A DNA stretch of 64,000 nucleotides from Hymenobacter ginkgonis (GTDB taxonomy: Bacteria > Bacteroidota > Bacteroidia > Cytophagales > Hymenobacteraceae): assembly GCF_009755225.1 (NCBI RefSeq), contig NZ_WQKZ01000001.1:248001-312000 (forward strand). The letters run 5' to 3'. The notes beneath the pieces were generated by a model. The model worked only from the letters and a program-made list of their open reading frames with translations, did no database searches and had not been told where the DNA came from. Positions within the stretch are counted from its first letter, which is position 1, and each line of letters begins with the position of its first letter. A program made the position numbers and the translations under genes. Below, in pieces: positions 17,084-24,821 of this stretch.

Positions 17084-18280
17084 TTACGCAGCGGCCAGCA
17101 CTTCTTTCACGCGGGCAGCAGCGTCCTTCAGCAGGGTAGCCGAGTACACTTTTAGGCCGCTTTCGTCGATGATGCGGGCGCCTTCTTCGGCGTTGGTGCC
17201 TTGCAGGCGCACAATGATGGGCACGCGGATATCGCCGATTTTTTTGTAGGCTTCCACCACGCCGTTGGCCACGCGGTCGCAACGCACGATGCCACCGAAG
17301 ATGTTAATCAGGATAGCCTTCACGTTCGGGTCCTTCAGGATGATGCGGAAGCCCGCCTCAACCGTTTGGGCGTTGGCTCCACCCCCTACGTCGAGGAAGT
17401 TGGCGGGCTCGCCACCCGAAAGCTTGATGATGTCCATAGTGGCCATGGCCAAGCCGGCGCCGTTTACCATGCAGCCCACGTTGCCGTCGAGTTTCACATA
17501 GTTCAGGTTCGACTCGGAGGCTTCTACTTCCAAGGGGTCCTCTTCGTTGATGTCGCGCAGGGCAATGAAATCCTTGTGGCGGTACAGCGCGTTGTCGTCC
17601 AGCGTCACCTTGGCGTCTACGGCCAAAATTTTATTGTCCGACGTTTTCAGCACCGGGTTAATCTCGAACATGGCCGAGTCGGTTTCGTCGTAAGCTTTGT
17701 ATAAAGCCGTTACAAACTTCACCATTTCCTTCTGCGCCTCGCCTTCGAGGCCAAGGCCGAAGGCAATTTTGCGGGCCTGGAAGCCTTGCAGACCCACGGC
17801 AGGGTCGATGAATTCCTTCAGAATTTTCTCGGGGTGCGACTCGGCTACCTCCTCGATATCCATGCCACCCTCGGTGGTGTAGATGATAACATTTTTGCCG
17901 CTGGTGCGGTCTAGCAGCACGCTCATGTAGTACTCCTTGGTGGGGCTTTCGCCGGGGTAGTACACGTCCTGCGCGATAAGCACTTTGTTAACCAAGCGGC
18001 CTTCGGGGCCCGTTTGCTTGGTCACGAGCTGCATGCCCAAAATTTGGCCAGCAATATCTTTTACCTGCTCCAGGTTTTTGGCAAGCTTTACGCCGCCGCC
18101 TTTGCCCCGGCCGCCGGCATGTATCTGGGCCTTAATGACGTACCAGCTGGTGCCGGTTTGCTCGTTGAGCTTTTTGGCGGCTTCCACGGCGTCATCGGCC
18201 GTGTCGGCGGTAATGCCTTCCTGCACGCGCACGCCGTATTTTTTCAGAATTTCCTTGCCTTGATACTCGTGAATGTTCAT
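17084..18280 (-). CDS. sucC: Succinate-CoA ligase (ADP-forming) subunit beta
   Basis: 398 residues. The beta subunit carries the ATP-grasp nucleotide site and forms, with SucD, the citric-acid-cycle enzyme that interconverts succinyl-CoA and succinate with nucleotide phosphorylation. Visible signatures: [16 protein letters not shown], the ATP-grasp segment [29 protein letters not shown] with metal-binding residues, [15 protein letters not shown], and the C-terminal [16 protein letters not shown]. No sucD is adjacent, so the two subunits are encoded apart here, as often in Bacteroidota. Confidence 0.97.
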   Translation of the reverse strand: MNIHEYQGKEILKKYGVRVQEGITADTADDAVEAAKKLNEQTGTSWYVIKAQIHAGGRGKGGGVKLAKNLEQVKDIAGQILGMQLVTKQTGPEGRLVNKVLIAQDVYYPGESPTKEYYMSVLLDRTSGKNVIIYTTEGGMDIEEVAESHPEKILKEFIDPAVGLQGFQARKIAFGLGLEGEAQKEMVKFVTALYKAYDETDSAMFEINPVLKTSDNKILAVDAKVTLDDNALYRHKDFIALRDINEEDPLEVEASESNLNYVKLDGNVGCMVNGAGLAMATMDIIKLSGGEPANFLDVGGGANAQTVEAGFRIILKDPNVKAILINIFGGIVRCDRVANGVVEAYKKIGDIRVPIIVRLQGTNAEEGARIIDESGLKVYSATLLKDAAARVKEVLAAA

Positions 18281-18500
18281 CGGAGGGGGGTAGGGGGGAG
18301 ATAGTTATTGGGCGCGAAGGTAGGGCCGGGAGGGGGAACGGGGAGCGTAAAATTGTCCGTTATAGCGAGCGCAGCGAATAGTAGCCCGGCAATCGCCCCC
18401 AAACTGTCCCCGCACGACCCGTTCTGGCTGCTCATTCGGGAGCAGCTGCTTTACCGGGCTCATCACAGCCGCTGGCCCGATGGCCGCTAGTCTTTCCGCG

Positions 18501-18508
18501 TAGCTTTG
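18501..18508 (+). promoter_or_regulatory. Probable -7 box (TAGCTTTG)
   Basis: Matches the Bacteroidota -7 consensus TAnnTTTG and lies 38 bases before the TTG start of the ATPase gene at 18546. No convincing TTG -33 box. Confidence 0.45.
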
Positions 18509-18545
18509 CCGTACATATACTGTACTACCCAACCCTGCCCACGCT

Positions 18546-19202
18546 TTGCTGCAAGCTATCAACCTTCGTAAAAGTTACAACTCGCTGGAAGTGCTCAAGG
18601 GCATCGACCTCACCATCGACCGGGCGGAGGTAGTAAGCATCGTAGGCTCGTCGGGGGCCGGCAAAAGCACGCTGCTTCATATTCTGGGCACGCTCGACAA
18701 CCCCGACTCGGGCGACGTACTTTTTGATGGAGAGGCGGTTACAAAGCTTGGACGCACATCGCTGGCTAAGTTTCGCAACCGCCACATCGGCTTCGTGTTT
18801 CAGTTTCACAACTTGCTGCCCGAGTTCACAGCCCTCGAAAACGTGTGCTTGCCTGCCTTCCTGGCCAACCGCTCGGAGAAAGAAGTGCGCGTGCGGGCGC
18901 GCGAACTGCTCGGCCTGCTCAACCTCGACCACCGCGTAGACCACAAACCCAGCGAGATGAGCGGCGGCGAGCAGCAGCGCGTGTCGGTGGCCCGCGCCCT
19001 CATTAACTCGCCCGAAATCATCTTTGCCGACGAGCCCAGCGGCAACCTCGACTCGCGCAATGCCCAGGAATTGCACGAGCTATTCTTCTGGCTGCGCAAG
19101 GAGTTTGGCCAAACCTTCGTCATTGTGACCCACAACGACACCCTAGCCCAGATGGCCGACCGCCGCATTGTGATGCGCGACGGCCACATTGTGGAGGAAT
19201 AG
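18546..19202 (+). CDS. ABC transporter ATP-binding protein, LolD-like
   Basis: 218 residues from a TTG start at 18546; this gives the standard N-terminus [20 protein letters not shown]. Walker A GSSGAGKS (34-41), Q-loop [18 protein letters not shown], signature [15 protein letters not shown], Walker [14 protein letters not shown] and the H-loop VTHN are all present. Sequence and length fit the MacB/LolD group, whose members power removal of lipoproteins from the inner membrane with a LolCE/FtsX-type permease. No permease gene is next to it, so the partner is elsewhere. It could also serve another MacB-type exporter. Confidence 0.85.
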   Translation: MLQAINLRKSYNSLEVLKGIDLTIDRAEVVSIVGSSGAGKSTLLHILGTLDNPDSGDVLFDGEAVTKLGRTSLAKFRNRHIGFVFQFHNLLPEFTALENVCLPAFLANRSEKEVRVRARELLGLLNLDHRVDHKPSEMSGGEQQRVSVARALINSPEIIFADEPSGNLDSRNAQELHELFFWLRKEFGQTFVIVTHNDTLAQMADRRIVMRDGHIVEE

Positions 19203-19539
19203 GGGGTAGGGGTGGCGTTGATAAGCAGCCAACAAAGACGGTCATACTAAGCAAACCGAAGCATCGCGCTCAAATCGCTGGGTTACTAACCCAACGGCGC
19301 GAACGAGATACTTTATTTTGCTTAGTATGACCGTCTTTTTAGCGTTTTTACTAACGGAAGATTAGCTAAGGAGCTTGGAAAATCGTCCCTGTAAAAAATT
19401 ATTTTAACCCTCTCCTAAACACCTTGATTATCAGCACTAAATTTTACTAATAAAATTGGCTTTAGTGGAACACTATTTGTCCCTGGTTGGTTTGATATTC
19501 GTACTACAGAACGATAACCGGCCCCTGGCCACCCAAACC
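19203..19539. other. Intergenic region with a large palindrome
   Basis: About 340 bases. It begins with a GGGGGTAGGGG motif, then holds the palindromic element 19234-19338, then AT-rich sequence leading to the 19540 gene. No gene seen. Confidence 0.6.
19234..19338. repeat. Dispersed palindromic (REP-like) element
   Basis: AAAGACGGTCATACTAAGCAAA (19234-19255) is the exact reverse complement of 19317-19338. The internal part has its own small stem (GGGTTACTAACCC) and the phrase CCGAAGCATCGCG. The outer arm GGTCATACTAAGC corresponds to CGTCATGCGGAGC of the element at 27565 and CGTCCTGCTGAGC at 23414, so these look like members of one family. It ends in a T-run and could terminate lolD. Confidence 0.7.
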
Positions 19540-20355
19540 ATGACCGAAGCCACCAAAACCCCGAAGGAAACTACTGCTGCCGCCAAAAAGACGGTTCGCG
19601 TGGAGAGCTACGACATCGCCAAATCGGACGAGACGCTCGACCTGGCGAAGGACTTGGCCAAGTTTATCAAAGACAACAAGCTTAGCACGCAGGTGCAAGG
19701 CAAAGAGTTTGTGAATGTGGAGGGCTGGCAGTACGCTGGCTCGCGCTTGGGCATCGTGCCCATCGTGGAGCACGTCATCAACGTGAGCAACGACCAGGAG
19801 CTGAAATACCAAGCTAAAGTGACGCTCTACGACCTGCGCCACGGCACTACGGTAGGCGCTGGCTTTGCCATCTGCTCGAATAAGGAGAGCGGCAAGAAAT
19901 TCTACCAAGAGTTTGCCATTGCTAGCATGGCGCAGACCCGCGCCGTGGGCAAGGCTTACCGCAACATCCTGGCCTGGATTATCCGCGCCGCTGGCTACGA
20001 GCCTACCCCCGCCGAGGAAATGGAATACTCGGGCAACGTGCCGGCTCCGGCGCTGCCCGTAGCTGCTGAACCCGCTGCACCCGTCATGCGCGCTGTGACC
20101 ACGGCCCCTACCCCCGCCGCACCGGCCGAGGCTCCAGCGGCTGAAGCCCCTGTTGTTGCCCCAGTGCAGTATGCTACCGCTAGCCAGAAGGAAGAAATCA
20201 TTCGCTTGCTAAACCACCCGCTCATCACGCGCCAAGAGAAGACCAAGATGTTGCTCAACATCAATCGCCTCGACGAGGAGCGTGCGACCCAGGCCATCGA
20301 CAAGCTGCGCAAAGCCATTGAAGACCGCGAAGGCACGACGGCCGTAGCCGCCTAA
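19540..20355 (+). CDS. Phage-like protein with SMAQTRA motif, function unknown
   Basis: 271 residues from the ATG at 19540; the frame is open from 19456 but the extra stretch is not conserved in character. The N-terminal domain (about 30-165) contains KFVNVEGWQ-like and AIASMAQTRAVGKAYRN followed by AGYEPTPAEEM. This SMAQTRAxxxAxR...AGYExTPAEEM signature is shared by many phage and plasmid proteins of unknown or DNA-recombination-related role. A long Ala/Pro linker (about 172-215) leads to a helical C-terminal domain (KEEIIRLLNHPLITRQEKTKMLLNIN). No phage genes surround it. I infer a DNA-related role at low confidence; no enzyme motif is visible. Confidence 0.7.
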   Translation: MTEATKTPKETTAAAKKTVRVESYDIAKSDETLDLAKDLAKFIKDNKLSTQVQGKEFVNVEGWQYAGSRLGIVPIVEHVINVSNDQELKYQAKVTLYDLRHGTTVGAGFAICSNKESGKKFYQEFAIASMAQTRAVGKAYRNILAWIIRAAGYEPTPAEEMEYSGNVPAPALPVAAEPAAPVMRAVTTAPTPAAPAEAPAAEAPVVAPVQYATASQKEEIIRLLNHPLITRQEKTKMLLNINRLDEERATQAIDKLRKAIEDREGTTAVAA

Positions 20356-20376
20356 ACTTTAATGGAGAATACAACG

Positions 20377-20410
20377 AAAAGCCCGGCGCCGTGAGGTGCC
20401 GGGCTTTTTT
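20377..20410 (+). terminator. Terminator
   Basis: AAAAGCCCGGCGCC/GGTGCCGGGCTTTTTT with a GTGA loop, 20 bases past the stop of the 19540 gene. Confidence 0.85.
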
Positions 20411-20535
20411 GCGTGCTACTACCCCCTCTCAAAGAAAGCGGTGGCTACCGCACCATAGTAGAAAGTAGGCTCTTTACTGCGAAAGAGGGTAGGGGACGGC
20501 GCCATGCGTTTGCGCAGTTGGCGTAATTTTACTGT

Positions 20536-22485
20536 ATGCTTGCCACCTCTGCCGCCGAACCGCTTGCCCTGCTGCGCCAGTACTGGGGGCACCAGCAGTT
20601 TCGGCCGGGGCAGCAGGAAATCATGGAGGCGGTGCTGGCGGGCCACGATGCGCTGGCGCTGCTACCCACCGGCGGGGGCAAAAGCGTGTGCTTCCAGGTG
20701 CCGGCGCTGGCGCGGCCGGGCATCTGCGTGGTGGTGTCGCCGCTCATTGCCCTGATGCGCGACCAAGTGGAGAACCTCCGCAAGCGCGGCCTCAAGGCCG
20801 AAGCGGTATACGCGGGCATGAGCCACCAGGAAATCGACCAGGCGCTCGACAACTGCGTGTACAGCAAGGAAATAAAGTTCTTGTATGTATCGCCCGAGCG
20901 GCTGCTCACCGACTTGTTTCGGGCCCGGGTGGCGCGCATGAACGTGGGCTTGCTGGCCATTGACGAGGCACACTGCCTCTCGCAGTGGGGCTACGATTTT
21001 CGGCCGCCCTACCTGCGCATTGCTGAGCTGCGGGCACTGCTGCCGGCCACGGTGCCGTGCATTGCGCTCACGGCCACGGCCACCGGGCAGGTGCGGCAGG
21101 ACATCGTGGAGAAGCTAAATTTCCGGCCCGGCTACGGCATTTTCACCCAAAGCTTTGCCCGGCCCAAGCTCTCGTATTCGGTGCTGCACACCGAGGATAA
21201 ATTTCGCCGACTGTTGGAGGTCTTGCGGGGGGTAGGGCCCGGCAAAACCGGCATTGTGTACGCCCGCACCCGCCGCCAAGCCGAGGATACGGCCGCGTGG
21301 CTGGTGCAGCAGAAGCTGCCCGCCGCGGCCTACCACGCCGGCCTACCCCCCGAGCAGCGCACCCGCGTGCAGCAGGCCTGGCTGGCGGACAAAATACGCA
21401 TCATTGTGGCCACCAATGCCTTTGGTATGGGCATCGACAAGCCCGACGTGCGCGTGGTAGCACATCTCGACGCGCCCGCCACCCTCGAAGCCTACTACCA
21501 AGAAGCTGGCCGCGCCGGCCGCGACGGCCTCTACGCGTTTGCGGTGCTGCTGAGCGGCCCGGCCGATGCCGACAGTCTGCGCCGCCAAGCCACGCTGGCC
21601 CACCCGCCCGCCGACGTTGTGCGCCGCGTGTACCAGGCACTGGCCAACTACTCGCGCACGGCCGTGGGGGGCGGCGAGCTGGTAGCGTTCGACTTCGACT
21701 TGGGCCTGTTTGCCGAAACCTACCGCCTCAAGGCCGTCGATACCCACCACGCGCTCAAGGCGCTGGAGCAGCAGGGCTTTGTGCAAGTGACGGAAGCCGT
21801 GAACCAACCGGCGCGGGTGCAGCTCATCAGCAATCAGCAGGATTTATACCAGTTTCAGGTAGCCAATGCGCAGCACGATTTGCTTATTAAAGCCCTGTTA
21901 AGGCTATACGGCGGCGAGTTGTTCGTTGCATTTCAGCCCATTTCGGAAGGCGCGCTGAGCCGGCACTTGCGCCAGAGCACCACCGATGTGGTGCGCCAGC
22001 TGCGCTACCTGCACAGCGCCGGCGTGCTGCACTACCAGCCGAAGCGCGAGTTGCCGCAGGCCCTTTTCACTACCCCCCGCTACGACGCGCCCCAGCTGCC
22101 GCTTGACGAGCGCCGCCTCCAGGCAGCCCGCCAGCTTACTGAGCAGCAAACCGCCGCCGTTATCGAATACGCGGCTAGCACCAGCCGCTGCCGCCAGCAG
22201 CTTTTACTCAATTATTTTGCTGAGCCCGATGCCCTGGCTTGCGGCGTGTGCGATGTGTGCCTGGCCCACAAAAAAGCCCGGCAAGCGCCTCCCGACACTG
22301 CCCGGCTACAAGCCGGGTTGCTAGAACTGCTACGGGCTACCCCGCTGCTGCCCCGCCAGGTAGTAGCCCGCTACCCCACCGCCGAAGCCCCTACGATAGC
22401 GAGTGCCTTGCGCACGCTGGTCGAGCTGGGCCAACTAGCCTACGCCGCCGATGGCCGGCTGAGCGTTGGCGCCACAAAGGCGTAA
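20536..22485 (+). CDS. recQ: RecQ-family ATP-dependent DNA helicase
   Basis: 649 residues. Motif 0 FRPGQQEIMEAVL, Walker A TGGGKS (Lys49), DEAH box (143-146), the RecQ aromatic-rich loop AHCLSQWGYDFRPPY, SAT-like TATAT and motif VI QEAGRAGRDG are all present. The zinc-binding region has Cys at SRCRQQLLLNYF and CGVCDVC. The C-terminal part after about 580 is shorter than in E. coli RecQ and an HRDC domain is not evident. The enzyme unwinds DNA 3'-5' in recombination and repair. Bacteroidota often have two RecQ paralogues; this one resembles the shorter type. Confidence 0.95.
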   Translation: MLATSAAEPLALLRQYWGHQQFRPGQQEIMEAVLAGHDALALLPTGGGKSVCFQVPALARPGICVVVSPLIALMRDQVENLRKRGLKAEAVYAGMSHQEIDQALDNCVYSKEIKFLYVSPERLLTDLFRARVARMNVGLLAIDEAHCLSQWGYDFRPPYLRIAELRALLPATVPCIALTATATGQVRQDIVEKLNFRPGYGIFTQSFARPKLSYSVLHTEDKFRRLLEVLRGVGPGKTGIVYARTRRQAEDTAAWLVQQKLPAAAYHAGLPPEQRTRVQQAWLADKIRIIVATNAFGMGIDKPDVRVVAHLDAPATLEAYYQEAGRAGRDGLYAFAVLLSGPADADSLRRQATLAHPPADVVRRVYQALANYSRTAVGGGELVAFDFDLGLFAETYRLKAVDTHHALKALEQQGFVQVTEAVNQPARVQLISNQQDLYQFQVANAQHDLLIKALLRLYGGELFVAFQPISEGALSRHLRQSTTDVVRQLRYLHSAGVLHYQPKRELPQALFTTPRYDAPQLPLDERRLQAARQLTEQQTAAVIEYAASTSRCRQQLLLNYFAEPDALACGVCDVCLAHKKARQAPPDTARLQAGLLELLRATPLLPRQVVARYPTAEAPTIASALRTLVELGQLAYAADGRLSVGATKA

Positions 22486-22495
22486 TACGTAAAAA

Positions 22496-22522
22496 AGGCC
22501 GTCCTGCGAAGCAGGACGGCCT
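22496..22522. terminator. Bidirectional terminator
   Basis: AGGCCGTCCTGC pairs perfectly with GCAGGACGGCCT around GAA. The arm AGGCCGTCCTGC is the same as the outer arm of the element at 23414-23462. Confidence 0.85.
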
Positions 22523-22544
22523 AATTAGTTACCCTACTCCGTCA

Positions 22545-23300
22545 TTACGAGCCGGGCTGTGCCTCGGGGCCGAAGGCGTTGCCAGCGGCTTCGCGGCCGA
22601 TGCCACCTTCCGAGCCATCGCCGCCTTCGCGTTGGCCGGTGGGGGCGGAGTAGGAAGAGTCGGCGGTGCGGCGGGCATCGTCGTAGCGCTGGGCGAGGCC
22701 CGGAATCTCATCGCGTAAGTTGTCGATGCGGGCATCGAGGCGCTGGAGCACGGTGCGCAGGCCTTTCACCACTTGGCGGGCCGTCGAGCGCAGGCCGTCA
22801 CCCTGTTTCACAGTGCTGTTGTTGAGCGTCGCCAGCGGAGTGTAAAGTGCAATAGCGTCATCGAGCGTTTTGAGGTGCTCATCCGTCACGCCCTCGTTGG
22901 CGAGCAGCGGCGCCACGCCAGCGGCCGCGGATGCAATCGCGTTGAGGGCGCCTAGGAGTTCCTCGCCGTGCAGCGGGTTGAGGGCGTTGGGCGTGTAGCT
23001 AGCTACCGTGGCTAGGGCGGGGTTGTGGCTATTCACTTGCAGCACGCGCAGGCCGCGCACAATGCGGCCAGCGGCTGCTTCGGCGGCATGCTCGGCGCGG
23101 TCACGGGCGTCGGTATATTCTTTGCCGCTCTTGGTACCCTCGCGCGACGACACTTCCTCAAAGGCTTGCAGGAAGTTATTAAGCTGCTCAAAATCGGCTA
23201 CCATCGCGGGGCTGCGCTGCTCCCACTGCGGGCGCTGGTCGGTCAGTTCGCGGTAAGCTAGGCGGGCCATTTTGGCGAATTCTATTTCGTGGTCAGTCAT
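22545..23300 (-). CDS. Hypothetical helical protein
   Basis: 251 residues from the ATG at 23300 (MTDHEIEFAKMARLAYREL). Mostly long amphipathic helices rich in Ala, Leu, Glu and Arg (LRSTARQVVKGLRTVLQRLDARIDNLRDEIPG), ending in a Gly/Glu/Ser-rich disordered tail. No signal peptide, no membrane segment. No family recognised. It converges on recQ and shares its terminator. Confidence 0.75.
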   Translation of the reverse strand: MTDHEIEFAKMARLAYRELTDQRPQWEQRSPAMVADFEQLNNFLQAFEEVSSREGTKSGKEYTDARDRAEHAAEAAAGRIVRGLRVLQVNSHNPALATVASYTPNALNPLHGEELLGALNAIASAAAGVAPLLANEGVTDEHLKTLDDAIALYTPLATLNNSTVKQGDGLRSTARQVVKGLRTVLQRLDARIDNLRDEIPGLAQRYDDARRTADSSYSAPTGQREGGDGSEGGIGREAAGNAFGPEAQPGS

Positions 23301-23365
23301 GTTGTTTTCAATTGGGGTGGATAATAAGCTATACTGCCGAACGCGCCTTGCCGTTGCCACCCAAC

Positions 23366-23398
23366 AAAAAACCCGGCCAGAATATGGCCAGGTTTTTT
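23366..23398 (-). terminator. Terminator hairpin
   Basis: AAAAAACCCGGCCA pairs with TGGCCAGGTTTTTT with one mismatch, loop GAATA. It is downstream of pgk on the minus strand. Confidence 0.75.
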
Positions 23399-23413
23399 AC
23401 ATAACTATTGACA

Positions 23414-23462
23414 AAAGGCCGTCCTGCTGAGCTTGCCGAAGCAGCTCAGCAGGACGGCCTTT
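23414..23462. repeat. Dispersed palindromic (REP-like) element after pgk
   Basis: Arms 23414-23433 and 23443-23462 are exact reverse complements around TGCCGAAGC. The sequence CTGCTGAGCTTGCCGAAGC is the same core found (with changes) at 27565 and 19234. Confidence 0.8.
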
Positions 23463-23498
23463 GCTTATAGAGTGCCTTACCTATACTTTAAGCCAGCC

Positions 23499-24689
23499 CT
23501 ACCCCAGCGCCGTGACGCCAGGCAGCTCCTTGCCCTCCATAAATTCGAGCAGGGCGCCACCACCGGTCGAGATATAGCTCACGCGGTCGGCAAAGCCGAG
23601 CTGCTGCACCGCCGCCGCCGAGTCGCCGCCGCCAATGAGCGAGTAGGCGCCGGCCTCGGTGGCTTCGGCAATGGCGCGGGCTATGTATTCGGTGCCAAGC
23701 GAGAAGTTGCTCAGTTCAAACACGCCCATGGGGCCGTTCCAGAGAATGGTTTTGGAATGGTGAATGATTTCGGCAAACTCCTCGCGGGCGTCGGGGCCTA
23801 GGTCAAGGCCCATCCAGCCCACGGGAATGCTGTGGTTGGGCGCCACGTCTACGTCGGCATCGTTGGCAAAGCGGTTGGCAATGAGGCTGTCGCCGGGCAG
23901 CACTAGGTTCACCCCTTTGGCTTTTGCCAGCTCGATGAGGCGCTTGGCCAAGTCTACTTTGTCGGCTTCGAGCAGCGAACCGCCTACGCTACCCCCCTCC
24001 GCCACGGCGAAGGTATAGGCCATGCCCCCGCCGATAAGTAGGGTATCCACCTTATCGAGTAGCTTTTCGATGAGCTGAATTTTATCGGAAATCTTGGCGC
24101 CGCCCATGATGGCCGTGAAGGGGCGCTCGGGGTTGTCGAGCACCTTTTGGGCGTTGTCGAGCTCGCCTTGCAGCAGCAGGCCGCCCACCCGGTTTTGGGC
24201 GGGGAAGTGGCTAGCCATTACGGCCGTAGACGCGTGGCGGCGGTGTGCCGCGCCGAAGGCATCGTTTACGTACACATCGCCGAGGCGCGCCAGCTTGGTA
24301 GCGAAGGCGTCGTCGCCGGCCTCTTCCTCGGGGTGAAAGCGCACGTTATCAAGCAATAGCACTTGGCCAGGCTGCAAGGCTTGCGACTTGGCAAAAGCTT
24401 CGTCGGAGAGCACGTCGCCGCCCCAAATCACCTCGCGGCCGTATTCCTGTTGCAAGCGCAGCACCAGGCTTTCGAGCGAATATTTCTTTTCGTAGCCGCC
24501 TTTGGGCCGGCCCAAATGCGAGAGCAGCACTACCGCGCCCCCATCGGCCAAAATCTTTTGAATAGTGGGCGTGGCGGCCCGAATGCGGGTGTCGTCGGTG
24601 ATGTGCAGGTCTTTATCGAGCGGCACGTTGAAATCGACGCGCACCACGGCACGGTGGCCGGCGAAGTTGTAGTTGGCGAGGGTGTTCAC
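23499..24689 (-). CDS. pgk: Phosphoglycerate kinase
   Basis: 396 residues from the GTG at 24689, giving an N-terminus (VNTLANYNFAGHRAVVRVDFNVPLD) that matches the normal family start; the frame runs open to 24959 but the extra sequence is unrelated and crosses the divergent promoter. The enzyme transfers phosphate between 1,3-bisphosphoglycerate and ADP in glycolysis. Visible motifs: RVDFNVPL, LLSHLGRPKG, the DAFGAAHRRHAST region, GGAKISDK, LIGGGMAYTF and the C-terminal ATP loop IGGGDSAAAV. It is divergent from the ligase gene at 24822, with about 130 bases between starts. Confidence 0.97.
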   Translation of the reverse strand: MNTLANYNFAGHRAVVRVDFNVPLDKDLHITDDTRIRAATPTIQKILADGGAVVLLSHLGRPKGGYEKKYSLESLVLRLQQEYGREVIWGGDVLSDEAFAKSQALQPGQVLLLDNVRFHPEEEAGDDAFATKLARLGDVYVNDAFGAAHRRHASTAVMASHFPAQNRVGGLLLQGELDNAQKVLDNPERPFTAIMGGAKISDKIQLIEKLLDKVDTLLIGGGMAYTFAVAEGGSVGGSLLEADKVDLAKRLIELAKAKGVNLVLPGDSLIANRFANDADVDVAPNHSIPVGWMGLDLGPDAREEFAEIIHHSKTILWNGPMGVFELSNFSLGTEYIARAIAEATEAGAYSLIGGGDSAAAVQQLGFADRVSYISTGGGALLEFMEGKELPGVTALG

Positions 24690-24805
24690 GAGAAAGTGAG
24701 TAGGTGAGAAATGAACCAGTACAGAACAGGTGTACGAGTTTGCGGGTGCAAAGTAGAAGCCAGCCGTTCTTCTTTGCCCTGCCGGCCCTACCCCCTTGCC
24801 TAAAC

Positions 24806-24813
24806 TACCTTTG
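24806..24813 (+). promoter_or_regulatory. -7 box (TACCTTTG) abutting the ligase start
   Basis: A full match to TAnnTTTG that ends only eight bases before the ATG at 24822. A transcript started from it would have almost no 5' leader. Confidence 0.5.
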
Positions 24814-24821
24814 CACCCGAC

